A stretch of 49,677 bases of DNA from Anaerotignum sp. (GCA_017523325.1 JAFWWO010000021.1:1-49677); one strand, 5' to 3'; positions 15,822 to 24,173 are shown, counted from the first letter of the stretch. Made by a program: numbers and translations. Notes: generated by a model not told the origin, from the sequence alone.

Positions 15822-16142
15822 ATGATTATTACAACAACGAATACGATTGAAGGCAGAAAAATCGTAGAGTACAAAGGGATTGTGTTTGGCGAAGTCGTTG
15901 CCGGTGTGGATTTTGTGAAGGATATGATGGCAGGGCTTTCCAATATTTTTGGCGGGCGTTCCAATACCTACGAAACAGAGCTGATTGAAGCCAGAGAAAA
16001 TGCCATACGAGAAATGCAGCAGCGGGCGGAAGCAATGGGCGCCAATGCGGTGGTTGGCGTGGATATTGATTATGAGGTGCTGGGTGCCAATAATGGCATG
16101 CTGATGGTGACGGCATCGGGTACGGCAGTGCGGTATGAATAA
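15822..16142 (+). CDS. ybjQ: YbjQ/UPF0145-family protein
   Basis: 106 residues with the family pattern: [21 protein letters not shown] at the N-terminus, a glycine-rich middle ([12 protein letters not shown]) and [15 protein letters not shown] near the end. Small pentameric proteins with a suggested metal-binding role; function unsettled. AGGAGG lies 7 bases before the ATG at 15822; the in-frame ATG three bases earlier is possible. It is the last gene before a strong terminator. Confidence 0.9.
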   Translation: MIITTTNTIEGRKIVEYKGIVFGEVVAGVDFVKDMMAGLSNIFGGRSNTYETELIEARENAIREMQQRAEAMGANAVVGVDIDYEVLGANNGMLMVTASGTAVRYE

Positions 16143-16177
16143 AAAAGACGTATACCTTTTGGTATACGTCTTTTTTA
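16141..16177. terminator. Bidirectional terminator
   Basis: Perfect 16-bp stem, AAAAAAGACGTATACC with its complement, TTTT loop. Serves ybjQ (+) and the DUF2812 gene (-). Confidence 0.9.
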
Positions 16178-17407
16178 TTATCTATGGTACTCTCCTTGCA
16201 GAACATCATCAAACAATGAATAGTGTTTTGTTAAATCGGCATTTCCTATATAATATGCTTCCAGCATCTTTTGTCCCTGAATCATAAAGAGTTTGGTATA
16301 GTTGTCTTTTTTGGCCAGAACGGCATAATCAAAGGGGGTATCAGCCAGAGGAATGATTTCCCAATTGATAAACTGAGGAAGTGTAAATAGTTCCTCCAGA
16401 TATTTCTGCGGTGAAACGAAAGAAGAAAATTTTTTGTAATCCAACACCAGATGGGCTTCGTAAGGGTTTCCGCTTTCATCGGTTATTTCAGGGTTTTTGC
16501 CATGTTGCGTGATGGAAAATTGCACAGGAGCACCAAGCTCAGTATAGAAAGAAACTATATTTGCTTTCATCTCCCACCAATCATCGCCCTCAGAGCCGAT
16601 TTTTTCAATATAAGATTCAGTAGGATAAAAATTTGCATCTTCTTCGATTTCCGCCAGAGCAACAAAGGGCAGCGGGTGTGAAATTTCCGCCATGGGTTTT
16701 TCCGAATAGGATAGTGAAAATGGCAGGAATGTAAATATTACGCCGCACACAAAAACGGTAGGTATGAGGTAAAAAAACAGTTTATGAATACGGACAGCTT
16801 TTTTGTAAGAAGTTTTTATAGAAGAAACAGGCGTCCCGGTTGCCAATTGTCTGTATACTTTTTCAAATCCTTTTGCTGTATGAAAACACTGAAAAACAAG
16901 CGCAAGACAAAGGATGGTATTCATCAAACTCGGAAACGGAATATCGCCATGAACCAGGTGATAGGTGCGATGTTCGGAAAACAGCAATAACCGAGAGATA
17001 CCACTGATTAAATGAAAAATCAAAAACATGACGCCTATCCAAAAATAATTTTTTGTTTTTGCGGCATGGGGCTGAATCAGGCTACTTTCCACCAAGGGAT
17101 CGGAATGAATTTCGGCAGTGCCCTCCTCGGCGGAGAAAATATAGAAGTATTCTCTGAAAGAAGAAAGAAATGTCCAGCCGCATTCTTCATAAAGTTCCAC
17201 CTGCTCTTGATTTGGGTAATCTTCCATATTTTTTTCTTTCGGTTCCATATGATAAAGCATACGTTTTGGCTCTTTTACGGAAAAAGTTGCAAAAACGCTG
17301 TTGATACGCACCAAAAACAACCCTTCTGCCGAAAGGTCGGAAAACCATTTTTCCAATAAATGAATTTCATAGGGCTCCACAGGGAGCAATTTACGCTTGT
17401 ATTCCAT
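16178..17407 (-). CDS. DUF2812 membrane protein, PadR partner
   Basis: 409 residues. The N-terminal cytoplasmic part (about 1-115) has the DUF2812 pattern: LLEKWFSDLSAEGLFLV, then YEECGWTFLSSFREYFYIFS. Four membrane helices follow (about 128-235) and a large C-terminal domain with no recognised motif. DUF2812 proteins are almost always encoded with a PadR regulator, as here (the padR stop is 15 bases upstream). The pair is thought to be an envelope-sensing unit, but no function is established. Confidence 0.85.
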   Translation of the reverse strand: MEYKRKLLPVEPYEIHLLEKWFSDLSAEGLFLVRINSVFATFSVKEPKRMLYHMEPKEKNMEDYPNQEQVELYEECGWTFLSSFREYFYIFSAEEGTAEIHSDPLVESSLIQPHAAKTKNYFWIGVMFLIFHLISGISRLLLFSEHRTYHLVHGDIPFPSLMNTILCLALVFQCFHTAKGFEKVYRQLATGTPVSSIKTSYKKAVRIHKLFFYLIPTVFVCGVIFTFLPFSLSYSEKPMAEISHPLPFVALAEIEEDANFYPTESYIEKIGSEGDDWWEMKANIVSFYTELGAPVQFSITQHGKNPEITDESGNPYEAHLVLDYKKFSSFVSPQKYLEELFTLPQFINWEIIPLADTPFDYAVLAKKDNYTKLFMIQGQKMLEAYYIGNADLTKHYSLFDDVLQGEYHR

Positions 17408-17422
17408 AAGAATTCTCCTTTG

Positions 17423-17743
17423 TCAGATGGTGTATTTTGCTTCCGCTTCCGCATCGGCAATGCATTGGCGTAAACGGGTGATTTCTTCCCGATAGGCGGC
17501 TTGTCCTTTTTCCGTTATGCGGTAGGTACGCTTTCTGCCTTCGGATGCAGTTTCTTCTATCAAGGATTCTTCTTCAAATTTTGCAAGAATGGTATAGAGG
17601 GTGCCCGGACCGAGGGAAACCCTATTTTTGGTACGCTTTTTGACATATTGTGCCACATCTGTGCCGCACAGTTCTTGTTTTTGAAATGCCATCAGAACAT
17701 AAAACATGGTTTCTGTCAGAACCTCCATTGATTTTTTTGCCAT
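17423..17743 (-). CDS. PadR-family transcriptional regulator
   Basis: 106 residues, the short PadR form: winged helix (LTETMFYVLMAFQKQELCGTD, then SLGPGTLYTILAKFEEESLI with the wing TASEGRKRTYRITEKG) and one C-terminal dimerisation helix. ATG at 17743 has GGAGGAGG; a longer frame extends 17 codons upstream into the operator region and is rejected. It probably represses its own operon through the ATATCGATAT sites at 17764-17807. Confidence 0.93.
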   Translation of the reverse strand: MAKKSMEVLTETMFYVLMAFQKQELCGTDVAQYVKKRTKNRVSLGPGTLYTILAKFEEESLIEETASEGRKRTYRITEKGQAAYREEITRLRQCIADAEAEAKYTI

Positions 17744-17763
17744 AGAACCTCCTCCGATATTGT

Positions 17764-17813
17764 ATATCGATATTATGTATCGATATTGTAACATCGTATA
17801 TCGATATTGTCAA
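17764..17813 (-). promoter_or_regulatory. padR promoter with three palindromic operators
   Basis: Minus-strand TTGACA (17808-17813), 17-base spacer, TACAAT (17785-17790). ATATCGATAT occurs at 17764-17773 and 17798-17807, and GTATCGATAT at 17777-17786, covering the spacer, -10 and start region. This layout fits autorepression by PadR. Confidence 0.75.
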
Positions 17814-17845
17814 GATAAAGCAAGAAAACTGTGAGAAAATTGTAA

Positions 17846-17877
17846 GAAAAAAAGAGAACTGCAAAGAGTTCTCTTTT
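17846..17877 (-). terminator. Terminator of the Fur-family gene
   Basis: AAAAGAGAACT/AGTTCTCTTTT perfect stem with a U tract on the minus strand. Confidence 0.85.
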
Positions 17878-17889
17878 GAAAAAGGCAGT

Positions 17890-18306
17890 TTATGCTTTTT
17901 TGCGGCACCGGGCACAGGTTCCGTACAGAATCAACTGTTCCTGTTCCACCTCAAAATCCAGTTCCTGCTTTAGTTTTTTATGGAGCTCTGTCAATTCGTC
18001 CATTTCCAAATCCTGCACCTTGCCGCAAACGGAGCAGACCGTATGGGGGTGGCAGGCCACAATGGCGTCATAACGGGAACTGGGTTCGCCCACATTCAGC
18101 TCCTGCACCAGACCCAAATGCTTGAAATAATCCAACGTTTTATAAACCGTGGCGAGGCTCATGGTGGGATTGGTGGGTTCCAATGCTTTATAAATCATCT
18201 CTGCATTGGGATGCTCCATGCTGTTGCGGAGCATGGTATAAACGGCAATGCGCTGGGGCGTTACCTTTAATCCTTTTTCTCTTAAAATTTGGGCAGTTTC
18301 TTTCAT
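17890..18306 (-). CDS. Fur-family regulator, PerR-like
   Basis: 138 residues. N-terminal winged helix with recognition segment SLATVYKTLDYF (about 49-60), and a C-terminal metal domain with RYDAIVACHPHTVCSVCGKVQDLE. Two CxxC pairs (CSVCGK and CARC) form the structural zinc site. The Asp/His arrangement (YD...HPH) resembles PerR, the iron-dependent peroxide sensor, more than Zur, but specificity cannot be settled by eye. A zinc uptake operon in the same window (41 kb) makes Zur an alternative. An imperfect TGATAAT-A-ACTATTC element upstream (about 18323-18338) could be an autoregulatory box. Confidence 0.85.
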   Translation of the reverse strand: MKETAQILREKGLKVTPQRIAVYTMLRNSMEHPNAEMIYKALEPTNPTMSLATVYKTLDYFKHLGLVQELNVGEPSSRYDAIVACHPHTVCSVCGKVQDLEMDELTELHKKLKQELDFEVEQEQLILYGTCARCRKKA

Positions 18307-18423
18307 ATGGATACACCCCTTTTGATAATAACTATTCTTACTTAATAATAATATGGAATTTTTATTCCGTCAATAGGAAATTTTATTATGTTTGTTGTAT
18401 TAAATGAGAAAAAGTGTCTTTTG

Positions 18424-18452
18424 TTGTGATTTTCGAGGGGATATGCTATCAT
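18424..18452 (+). promoter_or_regulatory. Promoter of trmL
   Basis: TTGTGA (18424-18429), 17-base spacer, TATCAT (18447-18452). Confidence 0.5.
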
Positions 18453-18475
18453 AAAAGCAGGAAGGAGAGAAGGAA

Positions 18476-18967
18476 ATGCATATTGTTTTGTTGGAACCGG
18501 AAATTCCCCAAAATGCGGGCAATATCGCCAGAACCTGTGCAGTGACCAATTCCGTACTGCATCTGATTCGGCCGCTGGGCTTTTCCGTGGAGGATAAATA
18601 CTTGAAACGGGCAGGGCTGGATTATTGGAAACTGCTGGATATTCGTTATTATGAGAATTTTCAGGAGTTTCGGGAGAAAAATCCCCATGCGAAGCTCTGG
18701 CTGGCAACCACAAAGGCTCGCCATGTATATACCGATGTCACCTATGGGGAGAATGATTATATTATGTTCGGTAAGGAAAGCGCCGGTATTCCGGAGGAAA
18801 TTCTTATGGAGCATGAAAAAACCACCATTCGTATCCCCATGCTGGAGGCTGCCAGAAGTCTGAATCTTTCCAATTCTGTGGCCATTGTGCTTTATGAGGC
18901 CATGCGGCAGCAGGGGTTTCCCGGTATGCTTCGGGAGGGGCAGCTGCATCATCATCAATGGGAATAG
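18476..18967 (+). CDS. trmL: tRNA (cytidine/uridine-2'-O-)-methyltransferase TrmL
   Basis: 163 residues, a SPOUT-fold enzyme that 2'-O-methylates the wobble base of some leucine tRNAs using SAM. MHIVLLEPEIPQNAGNIART (about 1-20) is motif 1, and IMFGKESAGIPEEIL (about 99-113) and ARSLNLSNSVAIVLYEAMRQ (about 128-147) form the SAM-binding knot. GGAGAGAAGG precedes the ATG. Single-gene unit, ends with TAG and a terminator shared with the opposing nrd genes. Confidence 0.95.
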   Translation: MHIVLLEPEIPQNAGNIARTCAVTNSVLHLIRPLGFSVEDKYLKRAGLDYWKLLDIRYYENFQEFREKNPHAKLWLATTKARHVYTDVTYGENDYIMFGKESAGIPEEILMEHEKTTIRIPMLEAARSLNLSNSVAIVLYEAMRQQGFPGMLREGQLHHHQWE

Positions 18968-18973
18968 GCAATC

Positions 18974-19004
18974 AAAAAAGCGGTTCGATGAGAACCGCCT
19001 TTTC
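18974..19004. terminator. Terminator between trmL and nrdG
   Basis: GCGGTTC/GAACCGC stem with GATGA loop, A run before and T run after, so it can act on both strands. Confidence 0.75.
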
Positions 19005-19009
19005 TATGT

Positions 19010-19519
19010 TCAAAAATAGGTTTTTTCCTCCCAAAGCACCACAGTTCCCGCTTCCAAGGACTGCTTTACATCAATGGTGCGTTGGTTGTTACTGCCCTTA
19101 AATTGCAAATCCAGAGAACGCTCTGCCAGCAGGAAGGGGCCGTCTACCAAAACGTCGGTTTCCTGCAATAAAGCCAGCTTTTTCGGGTCATGTTCTTCCC
19201 ATAAGTCTTCCCATGTATAGCCCGTATAAGTCCATACGTTCAGCCCTAATTTATGGGCGCCTTCTGCCAGAAGGGTGCAGGGGGCAGGCTGCAAAAAAGG
19301 GTCCCCGCCGGAAAGGGTAATGCCGTCCAACAGGGGATTTTCCGCCATGGCGGCAAGAATATCCTCTGTATCTGCCCAAGAACCGCCGTCAGGGTCATGG
19401 GTCTGGGGGTTATGACAGCCGGGGCAGTGATGAAGACAGCCTTGGGTAAATATGGTCAGGCGAATACCGGGACCGTCTACAATGGAATCGCCGGTAATGC
19501 CGCTGAGGTTGATTTTCAT
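19010..19519 (-). CDS. nrdG: Anaerobic ribonucleotide reductase activase NrdG
   Basis: 169 residues. A radical-SAM enzyme that installs the glycyl radical on NrdD. The [4Fe-4S] motif CxxxCxxC is C28, C32, C35 in GCLHHCPGCHNPQTH, followed by TLSGGDPFLQP, the usual SAM-binding GGDP. Expected length. It starts 3 bases after the nrdD stop and is cotranscribed with it. Confidence 0.97.
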   Translation of the reverse strand: MKINLSGITGDSIVDGPGIRLTIFTQGCLHHCPGCHNPQTHDPDGGSWADTEDILAAMAENPLLDGITLSGGDPFLQPAPCTLLAEGAHKLGLNVWTYTGYTWEDLWEEHDPKKLALLQETDVLVDGPFLLAERSLDLQFKGSNNQRTIDVKQSLEAGTVVLWEEKTYF

Positions 19520-19522
19520 GAT

Positions 19523-21871
19523 TTACGCTTCCTTTGGATTCAGTTTCACATCGGTCACAACGGAGTGTTTCACTCTATCCCGTACCTCGGCCCGTTTTGC
19601 GTTATTGAAACGATCCAACGTGCCTACCAGATAGCCGGTAATACGGCGGATACGCTGGAAGCCTACCTCACCGTCGGTTTCCTTTCTGCCGCATTTGGGG
19701 CAGGTATCGCCGATGATGCCGTTATACCCGCAGACAGGATCCCTGTCAATGGGGTGGTTGATGGAGCCATAGCCGATGCCTTGGGATTTCATGTAACGAA
19801 TGACTTTTTCAAAGGCGTCTAAGTTTTTGCCGGGATCGCCGTCCAGTTCGATATAGGTGATATACCCTGCATTGGTCAGTGCGTGATACGGCGCCTCCAG
19901 TTGTATTTTCTTATAGGCACTGATGGGATAATACACAGGAATATGGAAGCTGTTGGTGTAATATTCTTTATCGGTCACACCTTCAATGACGCCGAAGCGG
20001 GCTCTGTCCATACGGACAAAGCGGCCGGAAAGTCCCTCTGCCGGAGTCGCTAAAAGGGTGAAGTTCAGGTGAGTTTTTGCAGACATATCGTTCATTCTGC
20101 GGCGCATATGGCTGATGATGTCTATGCCCAGATTTTGTGCCACTTCGCTTTCGCCGTGGTGCACGCCAATCAAAGCTTTCAAAGCCTCCGCCAGACCGAT
20201 AAATCCTACGGAGAGGGTACCGTGTTTCAAAACCTCCCGCACTTCGTCGTTATAATTCAGCTTATCGCTGTCAATCCAAACGCCTTCGCCCATGAGGAAA
20301 GGATAGTTGTGGACTTTTTTCTTTACTTGAATTTCAAAACGCTCCAAAAGCTGTTCGATGACCAAATCAATTTTATGATCCAGTTCGTTGAAGAACCAGT
20401 CGATATTTTTATTTGCCAAAATAGCGATACGGGGCAGGTTGATGCTGGTGAAGCTCAAATTGCCTCTGCCCAGTGTGATTTCCCGTTCAGGGTCGTTGAT
20501 ATTGCCGATGACTCTGGTGCGGCAGCCCATATAGGCGATTTCCGTTTCAGGGTGCCCTTCTTTATAATATTGCAGGTTAAAGGGGGCGTCTTGGAAGGAG
20601 AAATTGGGGAACAGCCGCTTTGCACTGACACGGCAAGCCAGCTTAAACAGGTCATAGTTCGGTTCGCCGGGGTTGAAGTTGATGCCCTCTTTCACACGGA
20701 AAATCTGAATGGGGAAAATAGCGGTTTCGCCGTTGCCCAGACCGGCCTCCGTTACCAACAGCATATTTTTGATAACCATACGGGCTTCCGTAGAGGTATC
20801 CATACCATAGTTGATGGAGGAAAAAGGCGTTTGTGCACCGGCGCGGCTGTGCATGGTATTCAAATTATGCAGCAGTGCCTCCATAGCTTGATAGGTGGCT
20901 TTATCCGTTTCTTCTGTCGCTTTTTTGGCGGAGAAAGATTGTGCCTTATCCAAAACAGTGGCATCTACACCTGCCTCCAAAAACAATTCTTTCTCTGCCT
21001 TCGTATAAGCCTCGTTTTTATCTAATGTGGGAATCAGCCCCTGTGCTTCCAGCTTTTGGAAGATTTCTTCGGCTTTTTTGGCTTTTTCGTCGCTATCCAT
21101 CACTTCAATCAGGGAAGTCAGATTGGAACGGTAGCGTTTTTTATAGGTCTTGGCAACGCCGGGCGCCAGACCGTAATCGAAATTACCGATGGATTGCCCG
21201 CCGTGCTGGTCATTCTGGTTGGACTGAATGGCGATACAAGCCAAAGATGCATAGCTGACAATATCGTTCGGCTCTCTTAAAACGCCGTGGCCTGTGGAAA
21301 AGCCGCCATGGAACAGCTTCAAAAGGTCGATTTGACAGCAGGTGGTCGTTAAAGTATAAAAATCCAAATCATGGATATGAATATCGCCGTTTTGGTGGGC
21401 CTCGGAATGGGCGGGATTCAGCACATAGCTTTCATAGAAATGCTTCGCTCCCTCGGAGCCGTATTTCAGCATGGAACCCATGGCCGTATTGCCGTCAATA
21501 TTGGCATTTTCCCGCTTAATATCGCTGTCGGTGGCGTCTTTATAGGTAATATCCTCGAAGGTTTTCATCAGACGGTCGTTCATGTTTCTGACTCTGGTGC
21601 GTTCCGCCCGATAGAGGATATATGCCTTTGCCGTACGCACATAGCCATGGTCGATAAGGGCTTTTTCCACACTGTCCTGAATTTGTTCCACGGTGGGGGA
21701 GGCGATGCCTGCCGCCTCAAAGCCATCGGAAACCTCCTGTGCCAGTTGCAGGCAGATGGAATAGTCCTTTGCCCCTACGGTGGCCTGGAATGCTTTTTCA
21801 ATGGCATTGGCGATTTTATTGATGTCGAAATAAACGGTACGTCCGTCTCTTTTTGTGATGGTAGTAATCAT
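19523..21871 (-). CDS. nrdD: Anaerobic ribonucleoside-triphosphate reductase NrdD
   Basis: 782 residues; reduces NTPs to dNTPs without oxygen. An N-terminal ATP-cone (about 1-95, ITKRDGRTVYFDINKIANAI), the ten-stranded barrel with HIHDLDFY and TPFSSINYG, a C-terminal zinc site (DPVCGYNGIIGDTCPKCGR) and the glycyl-radical loop RRITGYLVGTLDRFNNAK with Gly at about 746. Complete and normal length. The upstream tandem NrdR boxes and the nearby nrdR gene show it is an NrdR target. Confidence 0.97.
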   Translation of the reverse strand: MITTITKRDGRTVYFDINKIANAIEKAFQATVGAKDYSICLQLAQEVSDGFEAAGIASPTVEQIQDSVEKALIDHGYVRTAKAYILYRAERTRVRNMNDRLMKTFEDITYKDATDSDIKRENANIDGNTAMGSMLKYGSEGAKHFYESYVLNPAHSEAHQNGDIHIHDLDFYTLTTTCCQIDLLKLFHGGFSTGHGVLREPNDIVSYASLACIAIQSNQNDQHGGQSIGNFDYGLAPGVAKTYKKRYRSNLTSLIEVMDSDEKAKKAEEIFQKLEAQGLIPTLDKNEAYTKAEKELFLEAGVDATVLDKAQSFSAKKATEETDKATYQAMEALLHNLNTMHSRAGAQTPFSSINYGMDTSTEARMVIKNMLLVTEAGLGNGETAIFPIQIFRVKEGINFNPGEPNYDLFKLACRVSAKRLFPNFSFQDAPFNLQYYKEGHPETEIAYMGCRTRVIGNINDPEREITLGRGNLSFTSINLPRIAILANKNIDWFFNELDHKIDLVIEQLLERFEIQVKKKVHNYPFLMGEGVWIDSDKLNYNDEVREVLKHGTLSVGFIGLAEALKALIGVHHGESEVAQNLGIDIISHMRRRMNDMSAKTHLNFTLLATPAEGLSGRFVRMDRARFGVIEGVTDKEYYTNSFHIPVYYPISAYKKIQLEAPYHALTNAGYITYIELDGDPGKNLDAFEKVIRYMKSQGIGYGSINHPIDRDPVCGYNGIIGDTCPKCGRKETDGEVGFQRIRRITGYLVGTLDRFNNAKRAEVRDRVKHSVVTDVKLNPKEA

Positions 21872-21932
21872 TTGCGTCCCTTCTTTCTTACTGTATTTTG
21901 CCGGTATGCAGTTTCTTTTGCAAAAGGAGAAA

Positions 21933-21979
21933 CCACAATATCTAGTTTTTTATGATTCTAAAATGTATATATATTGTAT
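21933..21979 (-). promoter_or_regulatory. Tandem NrdR boxes upstream of nrdD
   Basis: CCACAATATCTAGTTT (21933-21948) and TGTATATATATTGTAT (21964-21979) both match the NrdR box (acaCwAtATaTwGtgt). Start-to-start distance is 31 bases, three helical turns, which is the known spacing for cooperative NrdR binding. Confidence 0.85.
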
Positions 21980-22116
21980 GGCATAACATGGGAGCAGTCA
22001 AGAGAAAAAATGAAAAAAATAAGAAAAAGCTGAAAACATGGTGAGAAAGGGCGAGGGGACGAAGGTTTTCGGCATACAATGGGAAAGAGAGCGGAAAAAT
22101 AGAGGAGGAACATAAC

Positions 22117-22386
22117 ATGAAATGGGAGAGATTTTCATGCCTGCGGGAAAAAGAGGTCATCAATATTTGTGACGGAAAGCGTTTGGGCTGTGTTTGTGAT
22201 TTGGAACTGGATCCGGTTTCGGGGAAAATCTGTACCCTGATTATTCCGGAGGAATGTGGGAAATGGAGCTTTTTCGGGAAAGAACGGGCATTTTTCCTGC
22301 CATGGCGGTGTATCAAACGTATCGGGGACGATATTATTCTGGTGGAGGTGGATGAGGACGATATCCTGAGAAATGATGAGGACTGA
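22117..22386 (+). CDS. YlmC/YmxH-family PRC-barrel protein
   Basis: 89 residues. One PRC-barrel-like domain: REKEVINICDGKRLGCVCDLELDPVSGKICTLIIP, then LPWRCIKRIGDDIILVEVDED. The family is found in spore formers and annotated as sporulation protein YlmC/YmxH without known biochemistry. GAGGAGG precedes the ATG. A CATACAAT sequence about 45 bases upstream resembles a sporulation-sigma -10, but no matching -35 was found. Confidence 0.85.
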   Translation: MKWERFSCLREKEVINICDGKRLGCVCDLELDPVSGKICTLIIPEECGKWSFFGKERAFFLPWRCIKRIGDDIILVEVDEDDILRNDED

Positions 22387-22389
22387 CGG

Positions 22390-22418
22390 TTGACCCACGG
22401 GAAAATCTCCATTATACT
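22390..22418 (+). promoter_or_regulatory. Sigma-A promoter for nrdR
   Basis: TTGACC (22390-22395), 17-base spacer, TATACT (22413-22418). Confidence 0.75.
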
Positions 22419-22450
22419 GAGAATAAGAAAAAAAGAGGGGGAAACCGGAA

Positions 22451-22915
22451 GTGAAATGTCCTTTTTGTAATTATACAGATACGAAAGTAATCGATTCCAG
22501 AGCGCAGGACGAGAATACAGTCATTCGTCGGCGTCGGCTGTGTGAAAGCTGTGGGAAACGGTTTACGACTTATGAACGGATTGATATGATTCCCATTACG
22601 GTGATTAAAAGAGACGGCACGAGGGAAATATTCGATAAGAACAAGCTGGTGGGCGGGATTATGAAATCCTGCAACAAACGTCCTGTTACGGCGAAACAGA
22701 TTGAGGAATTGGTGGACGATATTGAAAATACCCTCATGGGTAACGGTGAACGGGAGGTAGACAGCAAGGTAGTAGGCAATATGGTCATGGATCGCTTGAA
22801 GGATCTGGACGAGGTGGCTTATGTTCGCTTTGCATCGGTTTACCGCCAGTTCAAGGATATCAATACATTCATCGACGAGCTGGAAAAGCTGTTGATAGAA
22901 AAAAAACAGGGCTGA
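22451..22915 (+). CDS. nrdR: Transcriptional repressor NrdR
   Basis: 154 residues. N-terminal zinc ribbon C3-x2-C6 ... C31-x2-C34 ([13 protein letters not shown]) and an ATP-cone (about 49-139, [22 protein letters not shown]) that reads the ATP/dATP ratio. It represses ribonucleotide reductase genes; its target boxes sit 0.5 kb away in front of nrdD. GTG start preceded by GAGGGGG. Followed after 18 bases by a small unknown gene. Confidence 0.97.
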   Translation: MKCPFCNYTDTKVIDSRAQDENTVIRRRRLCESCGKRFTTYERIDMIPITVIKRDGTREIFDKNKLVGGIMKSCNKRPVTAKQIEELVDDIENTLMGNGEREVDSKVVGNMVMDRLKDLDEVAYVRFASVYRQFKDINTFIDELEKLLIEKKQG

Positions 22916-22933
22916 GCTGAGGAGGCGAAGGCA

Positions 22934-23206
22934 TTGGAACAAAAGGTAAAGGCTCTTTTTGCGTGGACGGAAGAAGGGCATGATACAGCGGTTCATATCG
23001 CCGGTCTTTATCGCCAAGGCGGCATGGAGGTGTTTCTCCACGGCGTGGCGGAGGCGGAGGAGCTGATTGCAATTGGGGAAAAGCATGGCATGACCCATGT
23101 GCTCTATTTTTTGGACGGGGAAAAGCTGAAGCTGGTCAGCCTTGCCGATGAAATGGGCGGCTTTACGGTAGATGTGCTGGTGGAGGATTTGATTTTGCCC
23201 CGCTAA
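22934..23206 (+). CDS. Small protein resembling a class II tRNA-synthetase anticodon-binding domain
   Basis: 90 residues, TTG start with GAGGAGGCGAAGG upstream. The sequence pattern (VKALFAWTEEGHDTAVHIAGLYRQGGMEVFLHG, then GMTHVLYFLDGEKLKLVSL) looks like the alpha/beta anticodon-binding domain found at the C-terminus of HisRS and in HisZ: a strand, a long helix, a strand with G-x-x-V, another helix and a final hairpin. The match is by pattern only. It lies 18 bases behind nrdR, so the two may be cotranscribed. Role unknown. Confidence 0.5.
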   Translation: MEQKVKALFAWTEEGHDTAVHIAGLYRQGGMEVFLHGVAEAEELIAIGEKHGMTHVLYFLDGEKLKLVSLADEMGGFTVDVLVEDLILPR

Positions 23207-23230
23207 AAAAAGAATTTTTCAAGACAGGCA

Positions 23231-23296
23231 ATATTTTACAAAATACCTCATAGGATAAAAATGTAACAGAAACACTCTTATCCTAAGGAGGTATTT
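23231..23296 (+). promoter_or_regulatory. Sigma-E-like promoter within a long inverted repeat
   Basis: ATATT (23231-23235), 13-base spacer, CATAGGAT (23249-23256) fits mother-cell sigma-E promoters, and CATAGGATA also fits the sigma-K -10. Overlapping it, AAATACCTC-A-TAGGATAA (23241-23258) is almost fully complementary to 23278-23296, whose right arm contains the AAGGAGG ribosome site of the next gene. Confidence 0.5.
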
Positions 23297-23299
23297 ATT

Positions 23300-23482
23300 A
23301 TGTGTGGATTTGGCTGTGGTAACGAAAGCATTATTTGGATCATCATTCTGTTATGCCTGTGCGGCGGCAACAATGGAAACAACTTCATTGGCGGCTGCAA
23401 CGATAACAACTGGATCTGGATTTTGATCCTGCTGTGCTGCTGTGGCAACGGCAATCAGCTGAACAACTGCTCTTCCTGCTAA
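23300..23482 (+). CDS. Cys-rich small protein (chorion-class high-cysteine HCB protein 13 type)
   Basis: 60 residues. Two strongly hydrophobic segments (IIWIIILLCLC and WIWILILLCCC) are embedded in Cys/Gly/Asn-rich sequence, with ten cysteines in all. Clostridial proteins with this look carry the label chorion-class high-cysteine protein 13 and are suspected spore-surface components. AAGGAGG precedes the ATG. A sporulation-type promoter upstream and a terminator downstream make it a single-gene unit. Confidence 0.75.
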   Translation: MCGFGCGNESIIWIIILLCLCGGNNGNNFIGGCNDNNWIWILILLCCCGNGNQLNNCSSC

Positions 23483-23498
23483 GAAATATCTTCAAAGG

Positions 23499-23532
23499 AG
23501 GCTCCCGTATTTTGCGGGAGCCTGTCTTTTTT
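23499..23532 (+). terminator. Terminator of the Cys-rich gene
   Basis: AGGCTCCCG/CGGGAGCCT stem, seven-base loop, then GTC and T7. Confidence 0.88.
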
Positions 23533-23600
23533 TGCGGCGGAAAAAATTCCGGAGCCGTTCCTTCCTAAATTAAAATAATAAGAAAAGGGAGGCGAATATC

Positions 23601-24173
23601 ATGCTGGAAAAAAAGAAACAGGAAGCAGCAGTACGTCAATGGATAGAAAGGGAGCGGCAGCGCTTAAGTGAGCGGGCCTATGCCTTGGAAAACGCTTTTT
23701 ACAGTGCTTTTTATGCCCAATGCGTGGAAAGCACGGCGGCAGATGCCTATGAGGTGTTTTTGGAAAATCCGCTGGCACATAATTATTTTCGGGAAAATTT
23801 GCCTAGGCTGGAGGAGCGGTCCATGGGGCGGTTTTATAAACTGGCTGCCATACACCATACCATTCGCATTGTGCGGCGGCGAAAAAAGGAACTGGATTGG
23901 GAGGATATGAAAGGTGCATTGATACAAGTCTATGCGCTGGAGGAACGGGAACAGCACATGGCGGAATTGCTTTTTCGCTGTGCATCCTGCTATCAAAGCG
24001 GTTTTCAGGAACTGTTTTTGAAGACCACCGCCCGATATTTATTCGGCGACTGCATTTTAGACGGTTTTTCCTTCGCATTTATCGGCAATTTCTGGTATAA
24101 TTCTTATAGTAGCTTTATGGCGGCATTTACGGGCTATGTGCCCTTTCATATTCGGCTGAAACATGCCCAATGA
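23601..24173 (+). CDS. Hypothetical protein upstream of addA
   Basis: 190 residues with a good ribosome site (AAGGGAGG). The first two-thirds are helical and rich in Arg/Glu/Gln (RQWIERERQRLSERAYALENAF), with several aromatic residues. The last third has a hydrophobic, aromatic region (FSFAFIGNFWYNSYSSFMAAFTGYVPF) that may be a membrane-associated segment. I recognise no family. It ends 30 bases before addA, where addB would usually be found, so cotranscription is likely, but a role in recombination is not implied by any motif. Confidence 0.65.
   Translation: MLEKKKQEAAVRQWIERERQRLSERAYALENAFYSAFYAQCVESTAADAYEVFLENPLAHNYFRENLPRLEERSMGRFYKLAAIHHTIRIVRRRKKELDWEDMKGALIQVYALEEREQHMAELLFRCASCYQSGFQELFLKTTARYLFGDCILDGFSFAFIGNFWYNSYSSFMAAFTGYVPFHIRLKHAQ

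Noticed and set aside
20069..21025. Long plus-strand ORF (318 codons) opposite nrdD
   Set aside because: It is an antisense shadow of a highly conserved gene and has no ribosome site or recognisable domains.
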